In this document: in pieces, positions 8,448 through 16,438 of the stretch | Layout: each line of letters opens with the position of its first letter | How positions within the stretch are numbered: the first letter of the stretch is position 1 | Source of the DNA: Microcystis aeruginosa LEGE 91341 | Lineage (GTDB): Bacteria; Cyanobacteriota; Cyanobacteriia; Cyanobacteriales; Microcystaceae | Assembly (NCBI RefSeq): GCF_015206885.1 | Contig: NZ_JADEXY010000037.1 | Span: 1 to 32,876 of the forward strand | DNA length: 32,876 nt | Direction: 5' to 3' | Translations under genes and position numbers: made by a program | Notes under the pieces: generated by a model | Seen by the model: the letters and a program-made list of their open reading frames with translations, nothing else | Told to the model about the DNA's origin: nothing | Database searches by the model: none

Positions 8448-9812
8448 CTAACTCCCAATATCACTGATTAACTCCTCCACCACCCGATTCAAACCGACGG
8501 AATGGGAAGCCTTGCATAAAATGCGATCGCCAGAATCGATTACTTCCTTTAAACGATTAATTAAATCTGCGTGAGTTTGAAAACATTCACAATCGACCCC
8601 AGTAGCGGACTCAGCAATAAACTTAGCTTCTGGGTCATCTACCAAGACAAACAAGCGATCTATGCCTAGTTTTTGCACCTTCTCACCCACTTGGCGATGT
8701 AATTGCTCCGCAAAAGACCCTAACTCCTTCATCGTGCCTAAAACAGCAATATGACGCTGACCGGGGGTAGCTTTCAGCAAATCCAAGGCCGCTAACATTG
8801 ATTCTAGACCCGCGTTATAGGTTTCATCGAGGAGTAGGATATCGGGTGTTAATTGGTAACGTTTGGCCCGACCACTGGGTAAATTAACCTTAATTCCCTG
8901 TTGCAAAGAAGTCCAATCGATGCCTAAAATTTTCGCTACAGCCAAGGCTGCCATAAAATTTAAAGCGTGATGACGACCGGATAAAGGTAAGTTAAAATCT
9001 AGTCCATTGACTCGTAAAGTAGTTAAATCCAGTAATTCTCCGACTATATCGCCGCCAGAGAAGCCATAGGTAAGCTTTTCTCCCTGCCATACCCGTTTAG
9101 CTGTTTCGGTAAGTAAAGGGTGATCGTAGTTAAGAACAGCTATACTACTAGAAGGAGACTCGGACAATAACTCGCATTTGGCCTCTGCGATCGCTGCTTC
9201 CGACCCTAAACGACCAATGTGAGCGGTTCCCACATTAGTAATCACTGCGATCGTCGGTCGGGCGATTTGAGCGAGCAGGGCAATTTCTCCCCGTCCCCGC
9301 ATTCCCATCTCGATCACAGCACTATCGTGAGTTTCATCCAGTTCGAGGAGAGTTTTCGGCACTCCGATCTCATTGTTATAATTAGCCAAGGTTTTATGTA
9401 CCTTTCCCCGGGTTGCTAATACGGAAGCGATTAATTCTTTAGTGGTGGTTTTCCCCACCGATCCCGTAATAGCAATCACGGGTATAGTAAATTGATTCCG
9501 CCACCAGTGGGCTAATTGCTGATAGGTTTCTAGGGTATTATTAACTAAAAATACAGGAATATTTTTAGAAGAATTTACCGAAACTGGCTGATCGACAATC
9601 AAGGTCGCCGCTCCTTTTTCGATAGCCATATCGATAAAATCATGACCATTAAAATTATCACCTTTTAATGCCAAAAATGCTTGTCCTGACTCAATACTAC
9701 GGCTATCTGTATTAATGCCAGATACTAAACTATCGGGACTAAAACTTATTTCTGCCTTATCTTGTAAGGACAATAATTGAGCTAGTTGATTGAGGGATAA
9801 ATGGCAGGGCAT
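8448..9812 (-). CDS. murF: UDP-N-acetylmuramoyl-tripeptide--D-alanyl-D-alanine ligase (MurF)
   Basis: MurF adds D-Ala-D-Ala to UDP-MurNAc-tripeptide using ATP, the last cytoplasmic step of the peptidoglycan precursor. The 454-residue protein has the three Mur-ligase domains in order. The N-terminal UDP-binding domain carries the TDSR motif (residues 35-38). The central ATPase has the P-loop ITGSVGKTTTKE (115-126), the LANYNNEIG segment that separates MurF from other Mur ligases, and EMGMRGRGEI. The C-terminal domain includes LLDETYNAGLESMLAAL and GTMKELG. The start is ATG 9810-9812. The gene leads a probable two-gene unit with the secreted protein 7 bases downstream. Its promoter should lie in the 582-base gap shared with purD. 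No anomaly is seen. Confidence 0.96.
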   Translation of the reverse strand: MPCHLSLNQLAQLLSLQDKAEISFSPDSLVSGINTDSRSIESGQAFLALKGDNFNGHDFIDMAIEKGAATLIVDQPVSVNSSKNIPVFLVNNTLETYQQLAHWWRNQFTIPVIAITGSVGKTTTKELIASVLATRGKVHKTLANYNNEIGVPKTLLELDETHDSAVIEMGMRGRGEIALLAQIARPTIAVITNVGTAHIGRLGSEAAIAEAKCELLSESPSSSIAVLNYDHPLLTETAKRVWQGEKLTYGFSGGDIVGELLDLTTLRVNGLDFNLPLSGRHHALNFMAALAVAKILGIDWTSLQQGIKVNLPSGRAKRYQLTPDILLLDETYNAGLESMLAALDLLKATPGQRHIAVLGTMKELGSFAEQLHRQVGEKVQKLGIDRLFVLVDDPEAKFIAESATGVDCECFQTHADLINRLKEVIDSGDRILCKASHSVGLNRVVEELISDIGS

Positions 9813-9903
9813 AGACAGTAAAAATAATTAGAGTAAATTCCGAATAATCTAGAAGATAGATTGAGGTTTAACGGGGACTTAGATCAGATAAAATCGATTT
9901 TTC

Positions 9904-10026
9904 TTGGCTCTCTCAATCACATCTAGTACCATGTAGGGGCGCAACGTGGTCAGTTAGTTTATCGAACTGCTTGCGCCCATAATCTAATATTGTGAATATT
10001 TTTGACCCTATGTCCGAGAGAGCCAA
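9904..10026. repeat. 123-bp inverted-repeat-bounded element, MITE-like
   Basis: Perfect 11-bp terminal inverted repeats, TTGGCTCTCTC (9904-9914) and GAGAGAGCCAA (10016-10026), enclose a second perfect 8-bp inverted pair, GGGCGCAA (9937-9944) and TTGCGCCC (9971-9978). No convincing target duplication is visible at the edges. It may be a non-autonomous element or a nested repeat, or a structured RNA. Confidence 0.6.
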
Positions 10027-10139
10027 CTCGATGCAGTAGAATGACCCAAAATAGAGACATCCTAAGAAGGGATCATCTACTATCTAATCACAATTGACTC
10101 CCTTACAGCAGTTAAGTAGGTAGGCGTTAAAAGTTGTCA

Positions 10140-10210
10140 GGCACCCCCCTTATCAAGGGGGGATTAAGGGGGGATCGGCACCCCCCTTATCAAGGGGGGC
10201 AGGGGGGATC
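10140..10210. repeat. Tandem pair of GC-rich hairpin repeats
   Basis: Two direct units (37 and 34 bases, starting at 10140 and 10177) each contain CCCCCCTT-ATC-AAGGGGGG, an 8-bp stem with a 3-base loop (10144-10162 and 10181-10199), followed by a further G6 tract. The unit is a REP-like palindrome of a type found dispersed in many cyanobacterial genomes. Confidence 0.85.
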
Positions 10211-10394
10211 GAACCTAAAATCCATTTTTAATTTAATTATAACCAGCTACTTATCTGATCACCTCCGTAGGACTAGGGTTTTGCTCAACAGGTGGGGAGC
10301 GAGGATTAAAAAGTTAAGTAATCTCAACTTCTAGCCAATGGGGTCCCGGAGCTAGGGGATAATTAAACCATCGTCATTTAGGCTGGGTTTATCC

Positions 10395-11660
10395 GTGAAA
10401 ATTATCGTTATCGGCAGTGGTGGTCGAGAACACGCTCTAGCTTGGAAACTGCTGCAATCACCCGAAGTTGAACAAGTGTTCTGTATTCCGGGTAATGGGG
10501 GAACGGCAATTTTACCTCAATGTGAAAATATACCTCTAGCAATGGAGGATTTTGCCGAAATTAGCCGCTTTGCCCAGGAAAATAGCGTTGATTTGGTGGT
10601 TGTCGGTCCAGAATATCCCCTCTCCCTCGGCATTACCGATCATCTTCTCGCCCAAGAAATAGCGGTTTTTGGCCCCACACAAACTGGGGCCCTAATTGAA
10701 TCGAGCAAATCCTGGGCCAAAGAATTAATGATCGAAGCCGGAGTGATCACCGCCGCCTCGGAAACCTTTACCGATGTAGAATTAGCAAAAACTTATATCC
10801 GAGAGCAAGGAGCGCCCATCGTGGTGAAAGCCGACGGATTAGCCGCAGGAAAAGGGGTAATTGTCGCCGAAACCGTAGATATGGCCCTAGAAGCGATCGA
10901 TGATCTTTTTACCAGTGGCTTTACTAAAGTCGTGGTGGAAGAATTCCTAGAAGGGGAAGAAGTGTCCATCCTCACCCTCACCGATGGGATCAGCTTCCGT
11001 TCCCTGCTACCCGCCCAAGATCACAAGCGCATCGGTGAAGGCGATACCGGCAAAAATACCGGCGGTATGGGAGTTTATGCCCCCGCACCCATAGCCACCG
11101 CCGCCATTATCGAAGCGGTGGACCGAGACATCCTCGCCCCCATCGTCGCCACGCTGCAAAAACGCGGCATTGACTATCGGGGAGTCCTCTACGCGGGTTT
11201 AATGATTTCCCCCGCCGGAGAACCAAAAGTTCTCGAATTTAACTGTCGTTTTGGCGATCCCGAAACCCAAGCGGTTTTACCCCTACTGGAAACTCCCCTG
11301 GCACCGCTGCTGCTGGCTTGCGCTCAACAAAAGTTAACTGATTTCCCCTCTTTACAATGGCGCTCCGGTAGTGCCGTTTGTGTGGTGGCTGCGTCTGCCG
11401 GTTATCCCGACCACTACGAAAAAGGCCAGTTAATCACGGGAATTAAGGCAGCTGAAACCGCAGGAGCGATCGTTTTCCACGCCGGCACGGTTTTAAAACA
11501 CGGCGATATCTTCACCGATGGCGGCCGGGTTTTGGGTGTCACGGCTATGGGGTCGAATTTTAATCAGGCGATCGAACTTGCCTATCAATCGGTGAACAGG
11601 ATACACTTTCAGGGCATCTATTATCGTCGTGATATCGGCCACCGGGTACGGGAAAAATAA
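10395..11660 (+). CDS. purD: Phosphoribosylamine--glycine ligase (GAR synthetase, PurD)
   Basis: PurD joins 5-phosphoribosylamine and glycine with ATP, the second step of de novo purine synthesis, in the cytosol. The 421-residue protein opens with the family signature IIVIGSGGREHALAWKL (residues 3-19). The ATP-grasp core follows, with VKADGLAAGKGVIV (nucleotide binding), EEFLEGEEVS, the substrate segment DHKRIGEGDTGKNTGGMGVY, and a metal-binding end (EFNCRFGDPETQ). The start is GTG 10395; an ATG start is not available at the conserved N-terminus. It is transcribed alone, divergent from murF and 209 bases before the next gene. No purine riboswitch-like structure was recognised upstream. The protein ends with the usual small C-terminal domain and is complete. 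Confidence 0.97.
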   Translation: MKIIVIGSGGREHALAWKLLQSPEVEQVFCIPGNGGTAILPQCENIPLAMEDFAEISRFAQENSVDLVVVGPEYPLSLGITDHLLAQEIAVFGPTQTGALIESSKSWAKELMIEAGVITAASETFTDVELAKTYIREQGAPIVVKADGLAAGKGVIVAETVDMALEAIDDLFTSGFTKVVVEEFLEGEEVSILTLTDGISFRSLLPAQDHKRIGEGDTGKNTGGMGVYAPAPIATAAIIEAVDRDILAPIVATLQKRGIDYRGVLYAGLMISPAGEPKVLEFNCRFGDPETQAVLPLLETPLAPLLLACAQQKLTDFPSLQWRSGSAVCVVAASAGYPDHYEKGQLITGIKAAETAGAIVFHAGTVLKHGDIFTDGGRVLGVTAMGSNFNQAIELAYQSVNRIHFQGIYYRRDIGHRVREK

Positions 11661-11783
11661 GGGTCAGTATTTAGGCAGGGGGAAAAGGGGAATAGTTAGG
11701 GATTTTGAGCATTAATTGATCAGCTAATTTCCCTTTTTTACCGCATCTCTCACCTAATCTCCGCCTCTTTCTAGGGTAATCCC

Positions 11784-11833
11784 TGACAAAAGCGCATCTG
11801 ATTTGTCAAAAAACCAGTAACTATTGATAAAAT
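11784..11833 (+). promoter_or_regulatory. Candidate promoter with a palindromic operator before the glycosyltransferase
   Basis: A perfect 7-bp inverted repeat, TGACAAA (11784-11790) and TTTGTCA (11802-11808), has 11 bases between its arms. The right arm contains TTGTCA (11803-11808), a plausible -35, with GATAAAAT (11826-11833) as a possible -10. A protein bound to the palindrome would block that promoter. The transcription start is not known. Confidence 0.35.
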
Positions 11834-11869
11834 CATGAAACTGAATCGCCTAACCAAATTGCCATCCCT

Positions 11870-13096
11870 ATGCGAATTTTGCTCTATTCTTATAACTATT
11901 ATCCCGAACCGATCGGCATCGCTCCCCTAATGACAGAATTGGCGGAGGGATTGGTTAAAAGAGGTCATCAAGTCAGAGTTTTGACGGCTTTTCCTTGGTA
12001 TCCTAATAGTGAAATCGATCCCGAATACCGAGGAAAAATTTATCTGGAAGAAGAACGCAATGGTGTTAAAATTCAACGTTCCTACGTTTGGGCCCGCCCC
12101 CAAAGAAGTCTAAAAAATCGTATTTTATTTGAGTTAAGCTTTGTTTTTTTGAGTTTCTTTCAGGCTCTCAAAGGCGAAAAACCCGATCTAATTTTCTTAA
12201 CCGTCCCCGGATTACCCGTTTGCGTTCCTGCCGCTTTATTGAGTAAATTATATGGGGTGCCGATCATTCTAAATTTACAGGATATTCTGCCCGATGCGGC
12301 AGTTCATGTGGGATTATTAACTAATCAGAAAATGATTAAGGTTTTTAGCAGTCTCGAAAATTTTGCCTACAAAACTGCCAGTAAAATCTCAGTTATTGCC
12401 GATGGTTTTACCAAAAATCTCCTCACTAAAAATGTGCCGAGTCAGAAAATTATTGAGATTCCTAATTGGGTGGATGTCAGCTTTATTAAACCGCTGCCGA
12501 AAAACCATAATTATTTCCGCCAAGAAAATCATCTTGAGGGCAAGTTTGTTGTTTTATATTCTGGCAATATTGCCCTAACTCAACCCTTAGAAACTTTGAT
12601 CGATGCCGCAGTTCAATTAGTTAATATTCCTGAGATTAAAGTGGTAATTGTTGGTAAAAAAGAAGCTCTTGATCGCCTAGAAAAGTATCGCCAACAACAG
12701 GGGGCCAGTAATGTGCTTTTATTACCCTTTCAACCCCGGGAAAAATTACCAGAAATGTTAGCCGCTGCCGATGTGGGTATGGTGATGCAAAAACATAACG
12801 TTATTTCCTTTAATATGCCGTCCAAAATTCAGGTATTATTAGCTAGTGGTCGTGCTATTATTGCTTCTGTTCCCTCCGATGGAACCGCTGCTAGGGCGAT
12901 CGAGCGTAGTGGTGGTGGTTTGGTGATTAATCCTGAAGATCCAGAGGCATTAGCTACAGCCATTTTAAAACTATACAAAAACCCAGATTTAGCAACTACA
13001 CTAGGAGAAAAAGGACGACAATACGCAGAAGAAAATTATGCTTTTGAAAAGACTTTGGATCAATACGAAAATCTTTTTTCTCAAGTAGTTAGTTAA
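11870..13096 (+). CDS. GT4-family glycosyltransferase, WcaI-like
   Basis: The 408-residue protein is a GT-B fold glycosyltransferase of the kind used in exopolysaccharide assembly. It probably transfers a sugar from a nucleotide donor to a lipid-linked acceptor on the cytoplasmic face. The N-terminal Rossmann half begins MRILLYSYNYYPEPIGIAPL and includes FPWYPNSEIDPEYRGK, the hallmark of WcaI-like colanic-acid enzymes. The C-terminal half has VVLYSGNIALTQPLETLIDA and the donor-binding GGGLVINPEDPEALA, carrying the E-x7-E pattern of GT4 retaining enzymes. The start ATG 11870 directly precedes the conserved N-terminus. The next gene is a CPBP protease 117 bases downstream, past a repeat tract, so an operon is uncertain. 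A weak palindrome overlaps its candidate promoter. The exact sugar and polymer cannot be told from the sequence. Confidence 0.85.
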   Translation: MRILLYSYNYYPEPIGIAPLMTELAEGLVKRGHQVRVLTAFPWYPNSEIDPEYRGKIYLEEERNGVKIQRSYVWARPQRSLKNRILFELSFVFLSFFQALKGEKPDLIFLTVPGLPVCVPAALLSKLYGVPIILNLQDILPDAAVHVGLLTNQKMIKVFSSLENFAYKTASKISVIADGFTKNLLTKNVPSQKIIEIPNWVDVSFIKPLPKNHNYFRQENHLEGKFVVLYSGNIALTQPLETLIDAAVQLVNIPEIKVVIVGKKEALDRLEKYRQQQGASNVLLLPFQPREKLPEMLAAADVGMVMQKHNVISFNMPSKIQVLLASGRAIIASVPSDGTAARAIERSGGGLVINPEDPEALATAILKLYKNPDLATTLGEKGRQYAEENYAFEKTLDQYENLFSQVVS

Positions 13097-13104
13097 TAAT
13101 TAGG

Positions 13105-13190
13105 GAATAGGGAAATGGGGAAATGGGGAAATTCAAGTAAAACCCCAAAACCCTAAAACCCCAAAACCCTAAAACCCCACCATCTAAACC
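13105..13190. repeat. Short purine/pyrimidine tandem repeats
   Basis: GGGAAAT-type units (about 13106-13133) are followed by AAACCCC/AAACCCT octamer-like units (about 13140-13180) in the spacer before the CPBP gene. They are related in style to the TTTTAGGG run near 6740, seen here as its complement. Confidence 0.7.
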
Positions 13191-13213
13191 CTAACTCCCA
13201 ATTTCCTATTTTC

Positions 13214-14770
13214 ATGTTTGATAATTTCTCAAAAAAACTCCCCTGGCAAAGTCTCAAACAAGCGATCGCTTTTGTCTTAACAATTATTGCTTTAACTCCA
13301 GTGGTTACAGCTTTAATTTCTAGTGTTAATCAGCCGCAAATCCAATCGAATATTCAACTGTATCAAACCAATCTCAATCTACAAGCCACAACTCTCAGCA
13401 GCGATGCTGATCCTAATAGCGAGGAATTTGCTAATCTTAAATTAATTCAAACCTCCCTGATTGGTGAAGATCCTTATACGACTGCCGAGGAACAGTATTT
13501 ATCCGCCCGGAAAAGTGCCAAAAAAACAATCACCGAACTAAAAAAATCAGCAGTTAATCCCGAACAAAAAAAATCCCTTGAGCGCGACATCAATTCCCTA
13601 AAGGATTTAGAACTGAAATTAAGTCTTATTCAAGCTAGTCAAGGTGAATTGGATTCGGCACGGCAAATCTGGCAAGACATCAAGGAAAAATCAGCATTTG
13701 AGAACTATAAACCTGCTATTTTAAAAAATGCGCTGCTGTTAGAGGGATTGTACAGTGAACCCCCCGAAATTGCCCCCGATGCTGAAGCGAGAATCGATCG
13801 CAATTTTCAAGGATGGTTTCGTTATACCATTCTGGAAAAATTATATAGTCTCGAAAATCGGCAAGAGGATTTACTCGCTTTAGAGGAAGAACAGAGTGAA
13901 GTAGCGGCTAATGCGTTAATTAAACTAATTTTAGTGGCTTTGTTGCCTCTTATCGGCGGTTTAATCGGTTTTGTGCTGTTGATCTTTTTATTAGTGCAGT
14001 GGCTTCTCCGCAAACAGCGAGCGCTGCTCTTTTTAGATGATAGTCTCGCTTGGCAAACTAAGTGGGGAGGAGAAACCCTCTGGTGGGGAATAATTATCGG
14101 TTTCTTTTTCGTCGGACAAATTGTTTTACCGGTAATTTTCGGGATTTTATCGAGTTCCTTGAGTCTCAATCCCGAAAAATTCAATCTAGAAGCTAAAGCA
14201 ATATACGTTGTGGTTAGTTATTTAGCCTTAACAGTGAGCAGTTTATCGGTTTTATACCTAGCGATCAAGCCTTTTCGCCCTTTACCTCCCGATTGGTTTC
14301 GTTTTAAACTCTTTAGTCCTTGGTTTCTCTGGGGATTAGCCGGCTATTTCGTCGCTTTACCCCTCGTTATTATCGTTTCTTTGCTCAATCAACTAATTTG
14401 GCAAGGACAAGGGGGTAGTAACCCGCTGCTTACTTTAGCCCTAGAATCCCAGAATACCTTCGCTTTAGTCTGTTTTGGCTTTACTGCTTCCCTTGCCGCT
14501 CCTTTTTTCGAGGAAATTGTCTTTCGCGGCTTTTTACTAGCTTCTTTGACTCGTTATCTGCCTGTTTGGGGTGCTATCGCTCTTAGTAGTTTGATTTTTG
14601 CCCTTGCTCACCAAAATTTGTCAGAAGTGCTGCCTTTAACCGTACTAGGTTGTGTTCTTGGCTTTGTTTACACCCGCTCGAAAAATTTATTATCCTCGAT
14701 GTTGGTTCATAGTCTCTGGAATGGTGGCACCCTGTTAAGTTTATTTTTATTGGGCAGCGGTGCGGGTTAG
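13214..14770 (+). CDS. CPBP-family intramembrane glutamic endopeptidase
   Basis: CPBP (Abi/Rce1-like) proteases cut within or near the membrane. This one has 518 residues. One hydrophobic segment near residues 15-35 is followed by a soluble ~200-residue stretch, partly helical and Lys/Glu-rich, and then about eight membrane segments. The catalytic motifs are all in the last 90 residues: EEIVFRG (E433, E434, R438), FALAHQN (H466) and HSLWNGG (H499, N503). The family thus looks active, with E433 as the likely catalytic base. The long luminal or cytoplasmic N-terminal domain (~40-235) is seen in cyanobacterial members and has no assigned role. The ATG at 13214 is the first start before the conserved hydrophobic segment. 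The substrate is unknown, and the neighbouring genes do not indicate one. Confidence 0.88.
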   Translation: MFDNFSKKLPWQSLKQAIAFVLTIIALTPVVTALISSVNQPQIQSNIQLYQTNLNLQATTLSSDADPNSEEFANLKLIQTSLIGEDPYTTAEEQYLSARKSAKKTITELKKSAVNPEQKKSLERDINSLKDLELKLSLIQASQGELDSARQIWQDIKEKSAFENYKPAILKNALLLEGLYSEPPEIAPDAEARIDRNFQGWFRYTILEKLYSLENRQEDLLALEEEQSEVAANALIKLILVALLPLIGGLIGFVLLIFLLVQWLLRKQRALLFLDDSLAWQTKWGGETLWWGIIIGFFFVGQIVLPVIFGILSSSLSLNPEKFNLEAKAIYVVVSYLALTVSSLSVLYLAIKPFRPLPPDWFRFKLFSPWFLWGLAGYFVALPLVIIVSLLNQLIWQGQGGSNPLLTLALESQNTFALVCFGFTASLAAPFFEEIVFRGFLLASLTRYLPVWGAIALSSLIFALAHQNLSEVLPLTVLGCVLGFVYTRSKNLLSSMLVHSLWNGGTLLSLFLLGSGAG

Positions 14771-14855
14771 GTGAAGTCTCTGGTTTTAGGAGTAGTCTAG
14801 AGATGATGACAAATACCGTCTAATTAATTATCAACCTATCTCTGTTGGATAAACC

Positions 14856-15566
14856 ATGACTATCGCTCAAAGCTTCCCCCTAGTCGAGTCTCATGTAAAC
14901 CCTGAGATAATCTTCCCAGAAGGTCAATTTTGGAGTGATGAACCCCCGTTGGAAAGTAACCTACATCTACAACAAATTATTTTATTAATTCAGTGTTTAG
15001 AATGGTGGTGGCGCGAGCGAGAAGATTATTTTGCCGCCGGCAATTTAACCATTTATTACAGTTCCAACCAGAAAAAGTCAGAATTCTTTCGTGGTCCTGA
15101 TTTTTTCGTGGTTTTGGGGACAAATCCCAATCCTAACCGCAGAAGTTGGGTAGTTTGGCAAGAAGAGGGCAAATATCCCAATTTAATTGTGGAAATTCTC
15201 TCCGATAGTACCGCCAAAGTTGACCGAGAGGAGAAAAAACAAATTTATCAAGATATATTTCGCACTCCCGATTATTTTTGGTTTGACCCAGAAAGCTTAG
15301 AATTTCAGGGATTTACCCTAATTAGCGGTCAATATCAACCGATTACCCCCAATTCCCAGGGATGGCTCTGGAGTCAACAATTAGGCTTATATTTGGGTTT
15401 ATCCGCCAATAAATTGCGCTATTTTACCCCCGAAGGCGAATTAGTACCCACTCCCGCAGAAGCGGCACAACAGGCAGAAAACCAAGTTGAACAGGAAAGG
15501 CAGAAATCCGCAAAATTAGCGGCTAAACTGCGGGAATTGGGCATAAATCCCGATGAAAATCTCTAA
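14856..15566 (+). CDS. Uma2-family (DUF820) PD-(D/E)xK nuclease-fold protein
   Basis: Uma2 proteins are a very abundant family in cyanobacteria. They have a restriction-endonuclease fold, and their biological role is not established. This 236-residue copy keeps the expected active-site pattern: D82 in GPDFFVVLG, E113 in LIVEILSDST, and a lysine at K127/K128 (DREEKKQIYQ), followed by the TPDYFWFDPES strand. The C-terminal ~40 residues (PAEAAQQAENQVEQERQKSA and on) form a short charged coiled coil, common in this family. The ATG at 14856 follows an 85-base gap after the CPBP gene, and the product converges on sufR, leaving only 10 bases between their ends. Mobility or selfish behaviour has been suggested for such genes, but nothing here shows it. 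Confidence 0.88.
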   Translation: MTIAQSFPLVESHVNPEIIFPEGQFWSDEPPLESNLHLQQIILLIQCLEWWWREREDYFAAGNLTIYYSSNQKKSEFFRGPDFFVVLGTNPNPNRRSWVVWQEEGKYPNLIVEILSDSTAKVDREEKKQIYQDIFRTPDYFWFDPESLEFQGFTLISGQYQPITPNSQGWLWSQQLGLYLGLSANKLRYFTPEGELVPTPAEAAQQAENQVEQERQKSAKLAAKLRELGINPDENL

Positions 15567-15576
15567 TCTTTTTCTG

Positions 15577-16215
15577 TTATCTCTTGGACTTAATTAGATA
15601 ACCACATCGTTGCTCACCTTGATTGATCCAGTGAGTCCTTTCGATCGTACAATCGGGTAGCAGCAGCGCAAACATTTCTAATTCATGGCCACAGATAGTG
15701 GGATAGGAACCAGCCACCTCAGCAATAGCGCAATGATGCTCAGCTAGAACATAGCTATTTTCTGCTTCCAGTGCCACTAATTCTGCCATATAACCCTCCT
15801 CTTGGCGAATTTCCAGCAATTTTCTCATTCTTTCCCCTAAAGACCCCTTGCCGAGGCGCAATTGATATTCTGCCGCTTTGCGTTGCCACTGTTTTTTGAG
15901 AATTTCCCCCACCTGTTGCTCTCCCACCGTCTCCACCAGAGTATTGAGAAAAGAAACAGCGAAATTATCGTAATTATGGGGAAAACGGCCCCGACCTTGA
16001 CGACTGAGACGATAAATGTGCTGGGGTCGTCCTATCTTATTTTGTACCGCAAAATATTCGATCAGTCCTTCCCCCTCCAAATCCTTAAGATGGCGGCGCG
16101 TCGCTTGCGGACTAATACTTAACTCCTCAGCCAAGTCTTGGGCGGTAGATTGACCGTTTTTGAGCAAATATTGCAGAATATCGTCTTTCGTCGAGGCGGG
16201 TTGAGTCGTGGTCAT
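15577..16215 (-). CDS. sufR: Iron-sulfur-sensing transcriptional repressor SufR
   Basis: SufR represses the suf operon and its own gene when it holds its Fe-S cluster; loss of the cluster under iron or oxidative stress derepresses them. I start at ATG 16215 (212 residues), where the family N-terminus (MTTTQ) lies. A TTG at 16245 would add ten unconserved residues. The N-terminal winged-helix DNA-binding domain spans about residues 8-70 (DILQYLLKNGQSTAQDLAEE; SPQATRRHLKDLE; GRPQHIYRL). Four cysteines at 162, 175, 189 and 204 give the C-x12-C-x13-C-x14-C spacing characteristic of cyanobacterial SufR. The gene faces away from sufB across a 223-base region that carries two perfect SufR-type palindromes, so autoregulation is expected. 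Confidence 0.96.
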   Translation of the reverse strand: MTTTQPASTKDDILQYLLKNGQSTAQDLAEELSISPQATRRHLKDLEGEGLIEYFAVQNKIGRPQHIYRLSRQGRGRFPHNYDNFAVSFLNTLVETVGEQQVGEILKKQWQRKAAEYQLRLGKGSLGERMRKLLEIRQEEGYMAELVALEAENSYVLAEHHCAIAEVAGSYPTICGHELEMFALLLPDCTIERTHWINQGEQRCGYLIKSKR

Positions 16216-16334
16216 GATACCAAAAACAGAGGCTTTAGCGTACAATTGCTGAGGGTCAAGGAGCGGCCAATTACCCCTACAGAGTAACTTGAATAACAGA
16301 GGTTTATCAGCATCCCCTCAAATTTTCCCTGACT

Positions 16335-16395
16335 TTGACAACAGCTTTGTTGTTAATCTATTATATAATCAATTTAAACAACTTTCTTGTTGTTT
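16335..16395. promoter_or_regulatory. Twin SufR operators over the sufR/sufB divergent promoter
   Basis: Two perfect CAAC-N6-GTTG palindromes are present: CAACAGCTTTGTTG at 16339-16352 and CAACTTTCTTGTTG at 16379-16392. The second extends to 7-bp arms (16376-16395). Their centres are exactly 40 bp apart, about four helical turns, so two dimers would sit on one face. A sufB-directed promoter fits with -35 TTGACA (16335-16340) and -10 TATTAT (16359-16364), 18 bases apart. On the minus strand TATAAT (complement of 16360-16365) could serve sufR. Operator 1 overlaps the -35 and operator 2 the expected start site. The motif matches the known SufR site by memory; the promoter elements are inferred. 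Confidence 0.85.
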
Positions 16396-16438
16396 TACTG
16401 CCTCCCCTGCCTACCGCGTAGAGAGAACACTAACCCCC

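Larger units (their letters stand above)
9813..10394. other. Divergent spacer between murF and purD with two repeat elements
   Basis: This 582-base region must hold the promoters of murF (minus) and purD (plus). It also contains a 123-bp element with terminal inverted repeats (9904-10026) and a tandem pair of C6/G6 hairpin units (10140-10210). A 66-codon frame over the second repeat (10134-10334) is a by-product of the repeat and not a gene. Confidence 0.6.

Noticed and set aside
10134-10334. 66-codon frame with GG-rich repeats (PLIKGGLRGD, PPYQGGQGG)
   Set aside because: Its protein-like look comes entirely from translating the C6/G6 hairpin repeats; the rest does not resemble a protein.
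16289-16438. In-frame 50-residue N-terminal extension of SufB
   Set aside because: The stretch contains the predicted promoter and both SufR operators, and known SufB proteins begin at the conserved MSATTV-like start at 16439.
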